Shown: one piece after another, positions 23,113 to 32,275 of the stretch
How positions within the stretch are numbered: position 1 is the stretch's first letter
Layout: every line of letters starts with the position of its first letter
DNA from: Alphaproteobacteria bacterium
GTDB lineage: Bacteria > Pseudomonadota > Alphaproteobacteria > SMXQ01
Assembly (NCBI GenBank): GCA_030831315.1
Contig: JAURLI010000029.1
Coordinates: 1 to 52,591, forward strand
Direction: 5' to 3'
Length of the DNA: 52,591 nt
Translations under genes and position numbers: made by a program
Notes under the pieces: generated by a model
Databases searched by the model: none
What the model was told of the DNA's origin: nothing
What the model saw: the letters and a program-made list of their open reading frames with translations, nothing else

Positions 23113-24396
23113 ATGACCGTCGCCGAAGCCAATCGCGAAACCGACCTGCACGCCGCCATGCTGAAACTGGGCGAAGCGGCGCGCGCCGCCGCCCATGTGC
23201 TGGCGCAGGCCGACGCGGCGACGAAGAACCGGGCGCTTGCCGCCGCCGCCGCCGCCATCCGCGACGACCGCGATGCCATCATTGCCGCAAATGCCCGCGA
23301 CCTTGCCGCGGCCAAGGCCGACGGTGCCACCAGCGCCTTCCTCGACCGGCTGATGCTCGATGCCGGGCGCATCGAGGCCATGGCCCGGGGCGTCGAAGAC
23401 GTGGCGAAGCTGAAGGATCCGGTGGGCGAGGTCATCGCCGACTGGACGCGACCCAACGGGCTGCGCATCACCCGCGTGCGGGTGCCGCTCGGCGTCATCG
23501 GCGTCATCTACGAATCGCGGCCCAACGTGACGGCCGATGCCGCGGCGCTGTGCCTGAAATCGGGCAATGCCGTGATCCTGCGCGGCGGCTCGGAAAGCTT
23601 TCATTCGTCGCGCGCCATCCTGGCCGCCCTTCACCGCGGCCTTGTCGCGGCGGGCCTGCCCGAGGCCTGCGCCCAGACCGTGCCCACCGCCGACCGCGCC
23701 GCGGTCGGTGAAATGCTGCGCATGACCGGGCTTATCGACATCATCGTGCCGCGCGGCGGCAAGTCGCTGATCGAACGCGTCTCGGCGGAAAGCCGCATCC
23801 CGGTGATCAAGCATCTCGACGGCATCTGCCATGTCTATATCGACGCGAGCGCGAATATCGACATGGCGCGCAAGGTGACGGTGAACGCCAAGATGCGGCG
23901 TCCCGGCATCTGCGGTGCCGCCGAAACATTGCTGGTCGACCGTAAGGTAGCCAAGACCAATTTGCTGCCCGTGCTCGACGACCTGATCAAGGCGGGCTGC
24001 GAGGTGCGCGGCGATGGGGAAGTCTGCGCCGCGGAACCGCGCGCCAAAAAGGCGAGCGAGGCCGACTGGGGCACCGAATACCTCGACGCCATCATCTCGG
24101 TGAAGATGGTGGACGGCGTCGACGGCGCCATCGCGCATATCGAGAAATACGGCTCCCATCACACCGATTCGATCATTGCCGACGAGGCGGCGGTAGCGGA
24201 GAAGTTCCTCAATACCCTCGACAGCGCGATCCTGATGCACAACGCCTCGACCCAGTTCGCCGACGGCGGCGAATTCGGGATGGGGGCCGAAATCGGCATC
24301 TCCACCGACAAGCTGCATGCGCGCGGCCCCGTCGGCGTCGAACAGCTGACCAGTTACAAGTATGTCGTCCACGGTTCCGGCCAGACGCGGCCCTGA
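23113..24396 (+). CDS. proA: gamma-glutamyl phosphate reductase
   Basis: 427 residues of the aldehyde-dehydrogenase superfamily. Visible are the cofactor region [28 protein letters not shown], and the catalytic-Cys segment [15 protein letters not shown], plus the C-terminal [16 protein letters not shown]. It makes glutamate-5-semialdehyde with NADPH, the second proline step, probably in complex with ProB encoded just upstream. Confidence 0.97.
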   Translation: MTVAEANRETDLHAAMLKLGEAARAAAHVLAQADAATKNRALAAAAAAIRDDRDAIIAANARDLAAAKADGATSAFLDRLMLDAGRIEAMARGVEDVAKLKDPVGEVIADWTRPNGLRITRVRVPLGVIGVIYESRPNVTADAAALCLKSGNAVILRGGSESFHSSRAILAALHRGLVAAGLPEACAQTVPTADRAAVGEMLRMTGLIDIIVPRGGKSLIERVSAESRIPVIKHLDGICHVYIDASANIDMARKVTVNAKMRRPGICGAAETLLVDRKVAKTNLLPVLDDLIKAGCEVRGDGEVCAAEPRAKKASEADWGTEYLDAIISVKMVDGVDGAIAHIEKYGSHHTDSIIADEAAVAEKFLNTLDSAILMHNASTQFADGGEFGMGAEIGISTDKLHARGPVGVEQLTSYKYVVHGSGQTRP

Positions 24397-24462
24397 CCCC
24401 ATGCCCAAGGCCCAGCCCTGACCACCCGACCCGTCATCGCCGCCGAAGCGGCCCGGCACCGC

Positions 24463-25062
24463 GTGGCTTCCGCCCGCCGTCCGGGCGCGCGCATCGGCAT
24501 TCTCGGCGGCTCCTTCAATCCCGCCCACAAGGGCCATCTGCACATTTCCCGCCTTGCCATCCGCGAGCTCGACCTCGACGAGCTGTGGTGGATGGTCTCG
24601 CCGCAGAACCCGCTCAAATCCGAAGACGACATGGCGCCCTTCGCCGAACGCTTCACCTCCGCCCGCGCGATGGCGCGCCATCCGAAGATCATCGTCACGG
24701 ACATCGAGGTGCGGCTCGGCACCCGCTATACGTGGCAGACCTTGCGCGCGCTCAAATCCGCCTTCCCGCGTGCCGATTTCGTCTGGGTGATGGGCGCCGA
24801 CAATCTCGGCCAGATTCCGCGCTGGCAGAACTGGAAGCTGATCTTCCGGGCCGTTCCCATTGCGGTTTTCGACCGCGCCACCTATTCTTTCAAGGCGCTG
24901 GCGAGCAAGGCGGCGCACCGGTTTGCGCGCTTCCGCGTGCGCCCGCGCAACGCCGCCACCATCGTCGGCCACAGGCCGCCCGCCTGGGTCTATTTCCATT
25001 CTCTTCTGCATCCGGCATCCGCCACCCAGATTCGCCAGATGCGCAAACGCGGAAAGGCATGA
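24463..25062 (+). CDS. nadD: nicotinate-nucleotide adenylyltransferase
   Basis: 199 residues from GTG 24463. Nucleotidyltransferase motif GGSFNPAHKGHLHIS (GxFxPxHxGH type, ~15-29), WVMGADNL, and the C-terminal SATQIR corresponding to ISSTxIR. It makes NaAD from NaMN and ATP in NAD synthesis. It sits between proA and rsfS as in many alphaproteobacteria. The exact start is unsure because upstream sequence stays open. Confidence 0.93.
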   Translation: MASARRPGARIGILGGSFNPAHKGHLHISRLAIRELDLDELWWMVSPQNPLKSEDDMAPFAERFTSARAMARHPKIIVTDIEVRLGTRYTWQTLRALKSAFPRADFVWVMGADNLGQIPRWQNWKLIFRAVPIAVFDRATYSFKALASKAAHRFARFRVRPRNAATIVGHRPPAWVYFHSLLHPASATQIRQMRKRGKA

Positions 25063-25069
25063 CCCTCTC

Positions 25070-25687
25070 TTGAAAAAACCCGCAGCCAAGAAGTCCTCCA
25101 GGAAATCTTCCGCCAAGAAGGCGGTGAAGAAGAAGGCCCCCGCCAAAAAGGCTTCGGCCAAGAAATCGCCTGCCAAGAAAGCGGCGAAGAAGAAGGCGCC
25201 CGCAAAAAAGGCCCCGGCCAAAAAGGCATCGCCGAAGAAGGCATCCCTGAAGAAAGTTGGGCCCAAGAAGGCCGTGCCGAAGAAGCGTGCGGGCCGCAAG
25301 GCGTCGGTCAAGGTGGCGGCAGAAAGTCCGGCGCAGAAGGCGCTCGCCATGATCACCAAGATTCTCGACGACGATCAGGCCGACAATGTCGCCGTGATCG
25401 ATCTTGCCGGGAAAAGCGTGATGGCCGATTACCTGGTCATCGCGTCGGGCCGCAACCCGCGCCACATCGGCGCCATGGCCCAGCACCTGCGCGACAAGAT
25501 CAAGTCCGCCGCCGGCGTATCGCCCCCGGTCGAAGGCCTGAACAGCGCCGAATGGGTGCTGGTCGATCAGGGCGACGTGGTCGTGCACCTGTTCCGTCCG
25601 GAAACGCGCCAGCTCTACAATCTTGAAAAGATGTGGGGTGCCGCCATTGCCCCCGATGACGAGGATGCCGATCCCCGCCGCCTCTAG
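25070..25687 (+). CDS. rsfS: ribosome silencing factor RsfS with Lys/Ala-rich N-terminal extension
   Basis: The RsfS/Iojap domain occupies the C-terminal ~115 residues (LAMITKILDDDQADNVAVID, MADYLVIASGRNPRHIGAMA, NSAEWVLVDQGDVVVHLF). It binds uL14 and blocks subunit joining under starvation. Starting at TTG 25070, ~85 residues of [13 protein letters not shown]-type repeats precede it; the family normally begins near residue 85. Starts further in (GTG ~25314, ATG 25350) would give a normal-length protein, so the extension needs proof, but the repeat frame is open, has strong amino-acid bias and starts just after nadD, which supports it. Confidence 0.9.
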   Translation: MKKPAAKKSSRKSSAKKAVKKKAPAKKASAKKSPAKKAAKKKAPAKKAPAKKASPKKASLKKVGPKKAVPKKRAGRKASVKVAAESPAQKALAMITKILDDDQADNVAVIDLAGKSVMADYLVIASGRNPRHIGAMAQHLRDKIKSAAGVSPPVEGLNSAEWVLVDQGDVVVHLFRPETRQLYNLEKMWGAAIAPDDEDADPRRL

Positions 25688-25702
25688 GCCCGGGGGCCCG
25701 CG

Positions 25703-26179
25703 GTGAAAACCGTCATCGTCGCGGTCGGGCGGTTTCGCGCCTCGGCCGAGCGCGCGCTCTACGATGAATACGCCAAGCGCCTGCGTCCCGCCCCCGAACT
25801 GATCGAGGTCGAGGAAAAGAAGAAACTCGCGCCCCGCGAACGCGTCGCCCGCGAGGCGGAATTGCTGCTGGCCCGCGTTCCCAAAGGCGCGCACCTGATC
25901 GCGCTGGATGAAACGGGGAAGGCGATGTCGAGTGCCGTCCTCGCCCGCCATCTCGGGCGCCAGCGCGATGCCGGGACCGAAGCGGTCTGCTTCGTGATCG
26001 GCGGCGCCGACGGGCTTGCGGCCAGCGTCCTCGAAGCCGCCCATGCGGTGCTGTCGCTCGGCGCCATGACCTGGCCGCACATGCTGGTGCGCACCATGCT
26101 GGCCGAACAGATCTACCGCGCGGAATCGATCCTGGCCGGCCATCCCTATCACCGCGAAGGCCCGCCGCCCGGGCGCTGA
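25703..26179 (+). CDS. rlmH: 23S rRNA (pseudouridine1915-N3)-methyltransferase
   Basis: 158 residues, SPOUT fold. FVIGGADGL with the AdoMet-binding knot, LSLGAMTWPHMLVR and the C-terminal AEQIYRAESILAGHPYHRE are diagnostic. It starts at GTG 25703, 16 bp after rsfS, the usual partner. Acts on helix 69 of the 70S ribosome. Confidence 0.97.
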   Translation: MKTVIVAVGRFRASAERALYDEYAKRLRPAPELIEVEEKKKLAPRERVAREAELLLARVPKGAHLIALDETGKAMSSAVLARHLGRQRDAGTEAVCFVIGGADGLAASVLEAAHAVLSLGAMTWPHMLVRTMLAEQIYRAESILAGHPYHREGPPPGR

Positions 26180-26326
26180 CCGCGCGGCGGAGGCGTGAGC
26201 CGTCCGTGTTTGAGCCGCCTGTGCTTGAGCCAAGTCTCCGAACGCGCTAGGTTCCGGGCAACCTTCGGCCGCCCGCGGGCGCCCGGAAAATCCCCGTTTT
26301 CCAGTACCCGGAGTAGAGCGTCAGCG

Positions 26327-27901
26327 ATGACCAGCCCCGCCCAGAACCGTCCCCGCCCCGTTGTCCTTTGCGTCCTCGATGGCTGGGGCGAACGCGCCGA
26401 ATGCGAAGACAACGCCATCTGCTGCGCGGAAGCCCCGGTCTGGCGCCACTTCGTGGATGACCTGCCGATGGCGGTGGTGCAGGCCTCGGCGCTGGACGTC
26501 GGCCTGCCGCCTGGACAGATGGGCAATTCCGAAGTCGGTCACATGAACCTCGGCGCCGGGCGCGTGGTCATGCAGGACATGCCGCGCATCGACGCGGCCA
26601 TCGCCGACGGCAGCCTCGCCGCAAACGCGGTGCTGAACGACGCCATTGCCCGCATGAAGGCCTCGGGCGGGACGCTGCATATCTGCGGGTTGATCTCGCC
26701 GGGCGGCGTGCATTCGCACCAGGACCAGATCGCGGCCCTTGCGCGCATCATCGGCGCGGCAGGGGTGCCCGTCGCCATTCACGCTTACCTTGACGGCCGC
26801 GACACGCCGCCCAAGAGCGCGCTCGGCTATCTCGAGAAATTCGAAGCCGACATCAAGGGCGTGCCGGGGCCGGGCATTGTCACCGTCACCGGGCGCTATT
26901 TCGCCATGGACCGCGACAAGCGCTGGGACCGGGTGGAGCGCGCCTTCCGCGTCATGACGGCGGCCGAAGGCGAGCGCGCGGCCAGCGCCAGAGCCGCGGT
27001 CGAGGCGGCTTACGCGCGCAACGAAACCGACGAGTTCGTCGCCCCCACCGTGATCGGCGGTTTCGCCGGCTTCAAGGACGGAGACGGCCTTCTCATGGGC
27101 AACTTCCGCGCCGACCGCGCGCGCGAAATCCTGCTGTCGCTTCTCGACCCCGGCTTCGACGGCTTTGCCCGCGCGCGGGTGCCGTCCTTCGCCGTCGCCG
27201 TGGCGCTGACCGAATATTCGACGCGCCTCAACGAATTGATGCGGGTGCTGTTCCCGGCCGAGAGCCTCGACCACCTGCTGGGCCAGGTCGTTTCCGAAGC
27301 GGGCCTGCGCCAGCTGCGCATCGCCGAAACCGAGAAATACGCCCACGTCACCTTCTTCTTCAACGGCGGCATCGAGGACCCCTGCAAGGGCGAGGATCGC
27401 ATCCTCGTGCCCTCGCCCCGGGTTGCGACCTACGACCTGCAGCCGGAGATGTCGGCACCGGAAGTGACCGACAAGCTGGTCGAAGCGATCGAATCGGGCA
27501 AATACGATTTCATTCTCGTCAATTACGCCAACGGCGACATGGTCGGCCACACGGGCATCCTGGATGCGGCGGTCAAGGCGGTGGAAACCGTCGATGCCTG
27601 CCTCGGGCGGCTGGAAAAGACCCTCGCCAAGGTGGGGGGCGTCATGCTGGTAACCGCCGATCACGGCAATGCCGAGCTGATGCGCGATTACCAGTTCAAC
27701 CAGCCCCATACCGCGCACACCACCAACGTCGTGCCGCTGATCGTCGTCAATGCGCCGAAATGGGTGGCCGGGGTCAACGGCGGACGCCTCGCCGATCTTG
27801 CGCCGACCGTGCTGGCGTTGATGGGGCTGGAGCAGCCCAAGGAAATGACCGGCACCTCGCTGCTGCGCATCGCCGCCGGACAGGAGCGCGCCTCTGCCTG
27901 A
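26327..27901 (+). CDS. gpmI: 2,3-bisphosphoglycerate-independent phosphoglycerate mutase
   Basis: 524 residues, the Mn-dependent alkaline-phosphatase-fold mutase. LCVLDGWGE (metal Asp18), MGNSEVGHMNLGAG with phospho-Ser68, DGRDTPP, FFNGGIE and the late TADHGNAE metal site are present. It interconverts 3- and 2-phosphoglycerate in glycolysis/gluconeogenesis. The open frame extends upstream, but ATG 26327 gives family length. Confidence 0.97.
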   Translation: MTSPAQNRPRPVVLCVLDGWGERAECEDNAICCAEAPVWRHFVDDLPMAVVQASALDVGLPPGQMGNSEVGHMNLGAGRVVMQDMPRIDAAIADGSLAANAVLNDAIARMKASGGTLHICGLISPGGVHSHQDQIAALARIIGAAGVPVAIHAYLDGRDTPPKSALGYLEKFEADIKGVPGPGIVTVTGRYFAMDRDKRWDRVERAFRVMTAAEGERAASARAAVEAAYARNETDEFVAPTVIGGFAGFKDGDGLLMGNFRADRAREILLSLLDPGFDGFARARVPSFAVAVALTEYSTRLNELMRVLFPAESLDHLLGQVVSEAGLRQLRIAETEKYAHVTFFFNGGIEDPCKGEDRILVPSPRVATYDLQPEMSAPEVTDKLVEAIESGKYDFILVNYANGDMVGHTGILDAAVKAVETVDACLGRLEKTLAKVGGVMLVTADHGNAELMRDYQFNQPHTAHTTNVVPLIVVNAPKWVAGVNGGRLADLAPTVLALMGLEQPKEMTGTSLLRIAAGQERASA

Positions 27902-29174
27902 GCGGCGCCCCGCCAGTCACCGGCCCGCCCGCGGCGGGCGCCTGCTGACGCATGCCCTGCTGGCCCTGGCGCTTCTGGCCGCGCCGCTGGCCGCCCAGGC
28001 CCAGAACGCCGCGCCCGAGCGCAAGGGCAAGCTTGCCGATATCGAGAAAGCCCGCAAGGAAAGCGAGAAGCGCGCCGCCGAGCTTGCGCGCGAGGCCGAA
28101 CGGCTCGAACGCGAGGCCGCCGACACGGCGAAGAAGCTCGTCGCCGCCGCCGCCGAAGCCCGTACCCATGAACAGGTTGTTGCCGAATTGCGCGACCATC
28201 TTTCCGACATTGCCGCCGAGCGCAAGACGCGCAGCGACGGGCTGGCCGGCAGGCGCGCACGGCTCGCCGAACTGCTGGCCGCGCTCGAACGCATCGCGCG
28301 GCATCCGCCTGAAGCGCTGATGGCTTATGCGCGCACCCCGCAGGACACGCTGCGCGCCGCCATGCTGCTGCGCGATACCGTGCCGAAGCTGGAAGCCGAG
28401 GGACGCAAGCTGCGCGAAGAGCTTGAGGCGCTCGCCGGCCTCGAAGAACAGGCCGCCGCGCGCAGCAAGGCCCTTGCCCGCAAGCAGACGAAGCTTGAAC
28501 AGAAGCGCAAATCGTTGGTGGCACTGGTCGAGAAGAAGCGCAGCCTCGCGCGCAGCACCAAGGCCGAGGAAGACAGGGCACAGGCGCGCGCCCGGGCGCT
28601 GGCGCGCGAAGCAAAGGACCTGCGCGAACTGCTCGCCGGGATCGAACGCGAACGAAGGCGCGTTGCCGTCCGGCCACCGCGCGCAAGCACCCGCGATGGC
28701 GCCCGCGACAACGGGCGCGTCGCCGCCCTGCCGCGCCCCGCCGCGCCCGCCATCATGCCGGGCCAGCCGATTTCACGGGCCCGCGGCCGGCTCGCCCGGC
28801 CGGTGATCGGGCGCGTCGCCGTCGCTTTCGGGGCGAAAGAAGAAGCCGGAGCGGCCAAGGGCGTACGTTTCGCGACCGCCCCCGGGGCCCAGGTGATCGC
28901 GCCTTTCGGCGGCGAAATCGTGTTTTCCGGGCCGTTTCGGGGCTATGGGCCTCTCTTGATCATCGATCACGGCGAGGGATATCATAGCCTTCTTGCCGGT
29001 CTCGGCCGGATCGATGCCGCCGTCGGTCAGAAAATCTTGGCCGGGGAACCGGTGGGCATCATGTCCGGCGGCAACGGCCCCGTCAGGCTCTATATGGAAT
29101 TGCGCCGGGGCGGCAAGCCCGTGGACCCCGTGCCATGGCTTGCAGCGCCCCCCAACAGTAAGGTCAGCGGATGA
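27894..29174 (+). CDS. envC: EnvC-like murein hydrolase activator (degenerate LytM)
   Basis: About 426 residues: signal peptide (LLTHALLALALLAAPLAAQA), two long coiled coils (~40-265), and a C-terminal M23/LytM domain (~310-425). The LytM zinc site is lost: FATAPG replaces HxxxD and LYMELR replaces HFExR, as in EnvC activators that switch on amidases at the septum rather than cut peptidoglycan. No ATG/GTG/TTG lies before the signal peptide. CTG 27894 follows AGGAG by 7 nt and overlaps the gpmI stop, so I use it as a rare start. The ctpA start overlaps its stop (ATGA), forming the familiar envC-ctpA pair. Confidence 0.85.
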   Translation: MPERRPASHRPARGGRLLTHALLALALLAAPLAAQAQNAAPERKGKLADIEKARKESEKRAAELAREAERLEREAADTAKKLVAAAAEARTHEQVVAELRDHLSDIAAERKTRSDGLAGRRARLAELLAALERIARHPPEALMAYARTPQDTLRAAMLLRDTVPKLEAEGRKLREELEALAGLEEQAAARSKALARKQTKLEQKRKSLVALVEKKRSLARSTKAEEDRAQARARALAREAKDLRELLAGIERERRRVAVRPPRASTRDGARDNGRVAALPRPAAPAIMPGQPISRARGRLARPVIGRVAVAFGAKEEAGAAKGVRFATAPGAQVIAPFGGEIVFSGPFRGYGPLLIIDHGEGYHSLLAGLGRIDAAVGQKILAGEPVGIMSGGNGPVRLYMELRRGGKPVDPVPWLAAPPNSKVSG

Positions 29175-30472
29175 AAAAGCATGCGTTCCTTGTAGCCTTG
29201 GTTGGCTGCGTCCTCGTTTCTTCCGCCCTCGTGTCCTCCGCCGTGCCCGCACAGGACAAAGAGCGGGAGACCTATCGCCAGCTCGAGCTTTTCGGCTCCG
29301 TCTTCGACCGCGTGCGCTCGGACTATGTCGAGCAGCCGCAAGTCGACGAGATGATCGAAAATGCCATCAACGGCATGCTGACCTCTCTCGATCCCCATTC
29401 GAGCTACATGAACGAAAAGACCTTCCGCGACATGCAGGTGCAGACGCGCGGGGAGTTCGGCGGGCTCGGCATCGAAGTGACGATGGAAGACGGACTGGTC
29501 AAGGTCGTCTCGCCCATCGACGACACGCCTGCGTCGCGCGCCGGCCTTCTGGCAGGCGACCGGATTTCCCACATCGACGGCCAGGCCGTGCGCGGCCTGA
29601 CGCTGCAGCAGGCGGTCGAAAAGATGCGCGGGCGCGTCGGATCGCCCATCAAGCTGACCATCCGCCGCAACGGCAAGCCGCCCTTCGACGTCACCCTGAC
29701 CCGTGCCAACATCAAGATCACGCCGGTGAAGGCGCGCGTGGAGGAAAACGACATCGGCTATATCCGCATCACCTCCTTCAACGAACAGACGACGAGCGGG
29801 CTCGAAAAATCCGTCTCCGATCTCAAGAAGCAGGTAAAGGGCAAGATGGCCGGCATGGTCATCGACCTGCGCAACAATCCGGGCGGCCTGCTCAAGGAAG
29901 CGATCAGCGTGTCGGACGCCTTCCTCGACAAGGGGGAGATCGTGTCCACCCGAGGGCGCAAGAAGGACGACGGCCAGCGCTGGAATGCCCGCAAGGGCGA
30001 CATCAGCGGCGGGCTGCCGATCGTCGTGCTGATCAACGGCGGCTCTGCCTCGGCTTCGGAAATCGTCGCCGGGGCGCTGCAGGACCATCGCCGCGCCATC
30101 GTGCTCGGCACCCAGAGCTTCGGCAAGGGGTCGGTCCAGACGATCATTCCGCTGCCCGGCCACGGCGCGTTGCGTCTGACCACCCAGCGCTACTACACCC
30201 CGTCGGGCCGTTCCATCCAGGCAAAGGGCATCAGCCCCGATATCGTCATCGAGCAATTGCAGCTGACCGCCCTGCCGGACGAAGACCAGCGCCGCGAGAA
30301 AGACCTGCGTGGTGCACTCAGCAATCCCGAGGACGGCAAGGCCCCGGCCAAGCAGCCCGCCGCGCAGAACGGCAAAAACGGCGGCAACGATCAGAAGGTA
30401 ACGGATTACCAGCTCGTCCGTGCCATCGGCGTGTTGCGCGGCATCGCCCTCGACCGGCGCCGGACCGAGTAG
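29171..30472 (+). CDS. ctpA: carboxyl-terminal processing protease, S41 family
   Basis: 433 residues. Signal peptide (1-~27), PDZ domain (~95-185; RGEFGGLGIEV, AGLLAGDRI), S41 catalytic domain with INGGSASASEIVAGAL (Ser ~291-296) and the general-base Lys in FGKGSVQ (Lys319). Periplasmic protease trimming C-termini, often with envelope hydrolases; it follows envC directly. The C-terminal stretch (~345-400) is Lys/Pro-rich and low complexity. Confidence 0.96.
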   Translation: MKKHAFLVALVGCVLVSSALVSSAVPAQDKERETYRQLELFGSVFDRVRSDYVEQPQVDEMIENAINGMLTSLDPHSSYMNEKTFRDMQVQTRGEFGGLGIEVTMEDGLVKVVSPIDDTPASRAGLLAGDRISHIDGQAVRGLTLQQAVEKMRGRVGSPIKLTIRRNGKPPFDVTLTRANIKITPVKARVEENDIGYIRITSFNEQTTSGLEKSVSDLKKQVKGKMAGMVIDLRNNPGGLLKEAISVSDAFLDKGEIVSTRGRKKDDGQRWNARKGDISGGLPIVVLINGGSASASEIVAGALQDHRRAIVLGTQSFGKGSVQTIIPLPGHGALRLTTQRYYTPSGRSIQAKGISPDIVIEQLQLTALPDEDQRREKDLRGALSNPEDGKAPAKQPAAQNGKNGGNDQKVTDYQLVRAIGVLRGIALDRRRTE

Positions 30473-30522
30473 CCGCGTGCACGGCGCCTCGATAACCTCG
30501 CAATACCAGCCGGATCCGGAAC

Positions 30523-31761
30523 GTGTCGTTCGATAATCCAAACAGGCCAGCCGGACGCAAAGGGCTGGGCGCGCTCGCCGCCGCCGTCATCGCGGTCGTG
30601 GCCCTGGTCGCCGGCGTGGTGACTTGGCTCGCGCTTTCCGGACCGCCGCCCAAGGGCGCCGGGTCGCCCGCAGCGGTAACCGTCAAGGTGACCGCGCTGC
30701 CGGCACCTGCGCCCGCGCCTGAAGCGAAGACAGCGGCCCCCCAGGCGCCACAAGCCCCGCAGGCAATGGCCGAAGCGACGCCCGCGCCTGAGGCGACGCC
30801 CGCCCCGGAGCCGAAGGCGGAGATGGCCGCCAAACCCGCCGCGCCCGCCCCTGCTGCAGAAACCGCACCCAAACCTGCAACTCCCGCTGCCCCGCCGCCC
30901 GCCGCCGCACCGAAGGCCCCTGCGGCCAATGTCGCGGCCTTGCCGCGCCCGGCACAGGGCCTTGCCCCGGCCCCCGATCCTGCGCTGATCGAACCCTCGC
31001 ACCTCGGCAAGCTGCCGCGCGTCGCGCCCGATGGACGCAAGGCCTGGCAAACCTATGGCCGGCCCTTCGACGCCAACGACCAGCGCCCGCGCATCGCCAT
31101 CATCATCGGCAATCTCGGCCTGTCGGGCGCCGCCACCGAGACCGCGATCCAGGCCCTGCCGGGCGGTATCACCCTCGCCTTTTCGCCCTACGCGCGCGGC
31201 CTCGACCACTGGATCGCGCTGGCCCGCGCAGCTGGCCATGAAGTCCTGCTCGACCTGCCGATGGAGCCGGTCAACTTCCCTGCCAACGACCCCGGCCCGG
31301 AAACCCTGCTGACCAGCCTGACGGCGGACCAGAACCGCACGCGCCTGCGCACGCTGCTCGGTCGCGTCAGCGGATATGTCGGCGTCGTCAACCACATGGG
31401 GTCGCGCTTCACCACGTCGGCGCCGCACCTGCGCCCGGTACTGATTGAACTGCGCGACCGCGGGTTGATGTTTGTCGATTCGCGCTCGAGCCTGCGTTCC
31501 GTCGCCGCGCGCACCGCGACGGAAGTGCAGCTGCCTCGCGTCATCAACAACCGCTTCATCGATGCCGAAGCCTCGCGCGATGCCATCGACGCCCGCCTTG
31601 CCGAGATCGAGCGCATCGCCCGCGTGTCGGGTTACGCGGTTGCCATCGGCCAGCCGTTCCCGGCGACGCTTGACCGGGTGGGCCGCTGGGTGCGCGACAT
31701 CGAGGACAAGGGATTTGCGCTGGCGCCGGTCACGGCGATGGTCAACGCCCAGCCCGACTGA
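30523..31761 (+). CDS. divergent polysaccharide deacetylase family protein
   Basis: 412 residues from GTG 30523. One N-terminal membrane segment (~16-37), a ~120-residue Ala/Pro-rich linker, and a C-terminal NodB-like TIM-barrel domain of the divergent group (COG2861): PRIAIIIGNLGLSG, LDLPMEP, VVNHMGSRFT, FVDSRSS. It sits after envC-ctpA as in many alphaproteobacteria, pointing to envelope or peptidoglycan work. The substrate is unknown. Confidence 0.88.
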   Translation: MSFDNPNRPAGRKGLGALAAAVIAVVALVAGVVTWLALSGPPPKGAGSPAAVTVKVTALPAPAPAPEAKTAAPQAPQAPQAMAEATPAPEATPAPEPKAEMAAKPAAPAPAAETAPKPATPAAPPPAAAPKAPAANVAALPRPAQGLAPAPDPALIEPSHLGKLPRVAPDGRKAWQTYGRPFDANDQRPRIAIIIGNLGLSGAATETAIQALPGGITLAFSPYARGLDHWIALARAAGHEVLLDLPMEPVNFPANDPGPETLLTSLTADQNRTRLRTLLGRVSGYVGVVNHMGSRFTTSAPHLRPVLIELRDRGLMFVDSRSSLRSVAARTATEVQLPRVINNRFIDAEASRDAIDARLAEIERIARVSGYAVAIGQPFPATLDRVGRWVRDIEDKGFALAPVTAMVNAQPD

Positions 31762-31765
31762 CGAC

Positions 31766-32263
31766 ATGACCGACGCCCCCGATCCGTCCAGCCTACCCTA
31801 CCGCCCCTGCGTCGGCGTGATGCTGTTCAACCGCGACGGGCGCGTGTTCGTGGCACGGCGGATCGACATGGTCTCAGAGGCCTGGCAGATGCCCCAGGGC
31901 GGCATCGACCCGGGCGAGGACCCGGCGGAAGCCGCGTTTCGCGAACTGGGCGAGGAAATCGGCACGCGCGCGGCCGAAATCATGGCCGCGACCGAAGACT
32001 GGCTCGACTACGACCTGCCGGTGGAACTGATCGGCAAACTGTGGCGGGGCCGCTACCGCGGCCAGCGCCAGAAGTGGTTCGCCATGCGCTTTCTGGGCGC
32101 CGACCGCGATATCGACATCGAAACGGAAAAGCCCGAATTCTGCGAGTGGAAATGGGTGGAGCCACCCGAACTTCCGGGCCTGATCGTGCCCTTCAAGCGC
32201 GATCTCTACGCCGAACTTGTCAAGCGCTTCGCCCATCTTGCAGACGAAGCGCGACGCGGCTGA
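31766..32263 (+). CDS. rppH: RNA pyrophosphohydrolase (Nudix)
   Basis: 165 residues. The Nudix box spans 45-67 with the pattern GX5E(51)X7RE(59-60)xxEExG(66), inside QMPQGGIDPGE. YRPCVGVMLFN at the N-terminus and WRGRYRGQRQKWFAMRF are RppH hallmarks. It removes pyrophosphate from 5'-triphosphate mRNA and so starts decay. The ATG at 31766 lies just after the preceding stop. Confidence 0.95.
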   Translation: MTDAPDPSSLPYRPCVGVMLFNRDGRVFVARRIDMVSEAWQMPQGGIDPGEDPAEAAFRELGEEIGTRAAEIMAATEDWLDYDLPVELIGKLWRGRYRGQRQKWFAMRFLGADRDIDIETEKPEFCEWKWVEPPELPGLIVPFKRDLYAELVKRFAHLADEARRG

Positions 32264-32275
32264 AATTTCCGGATA

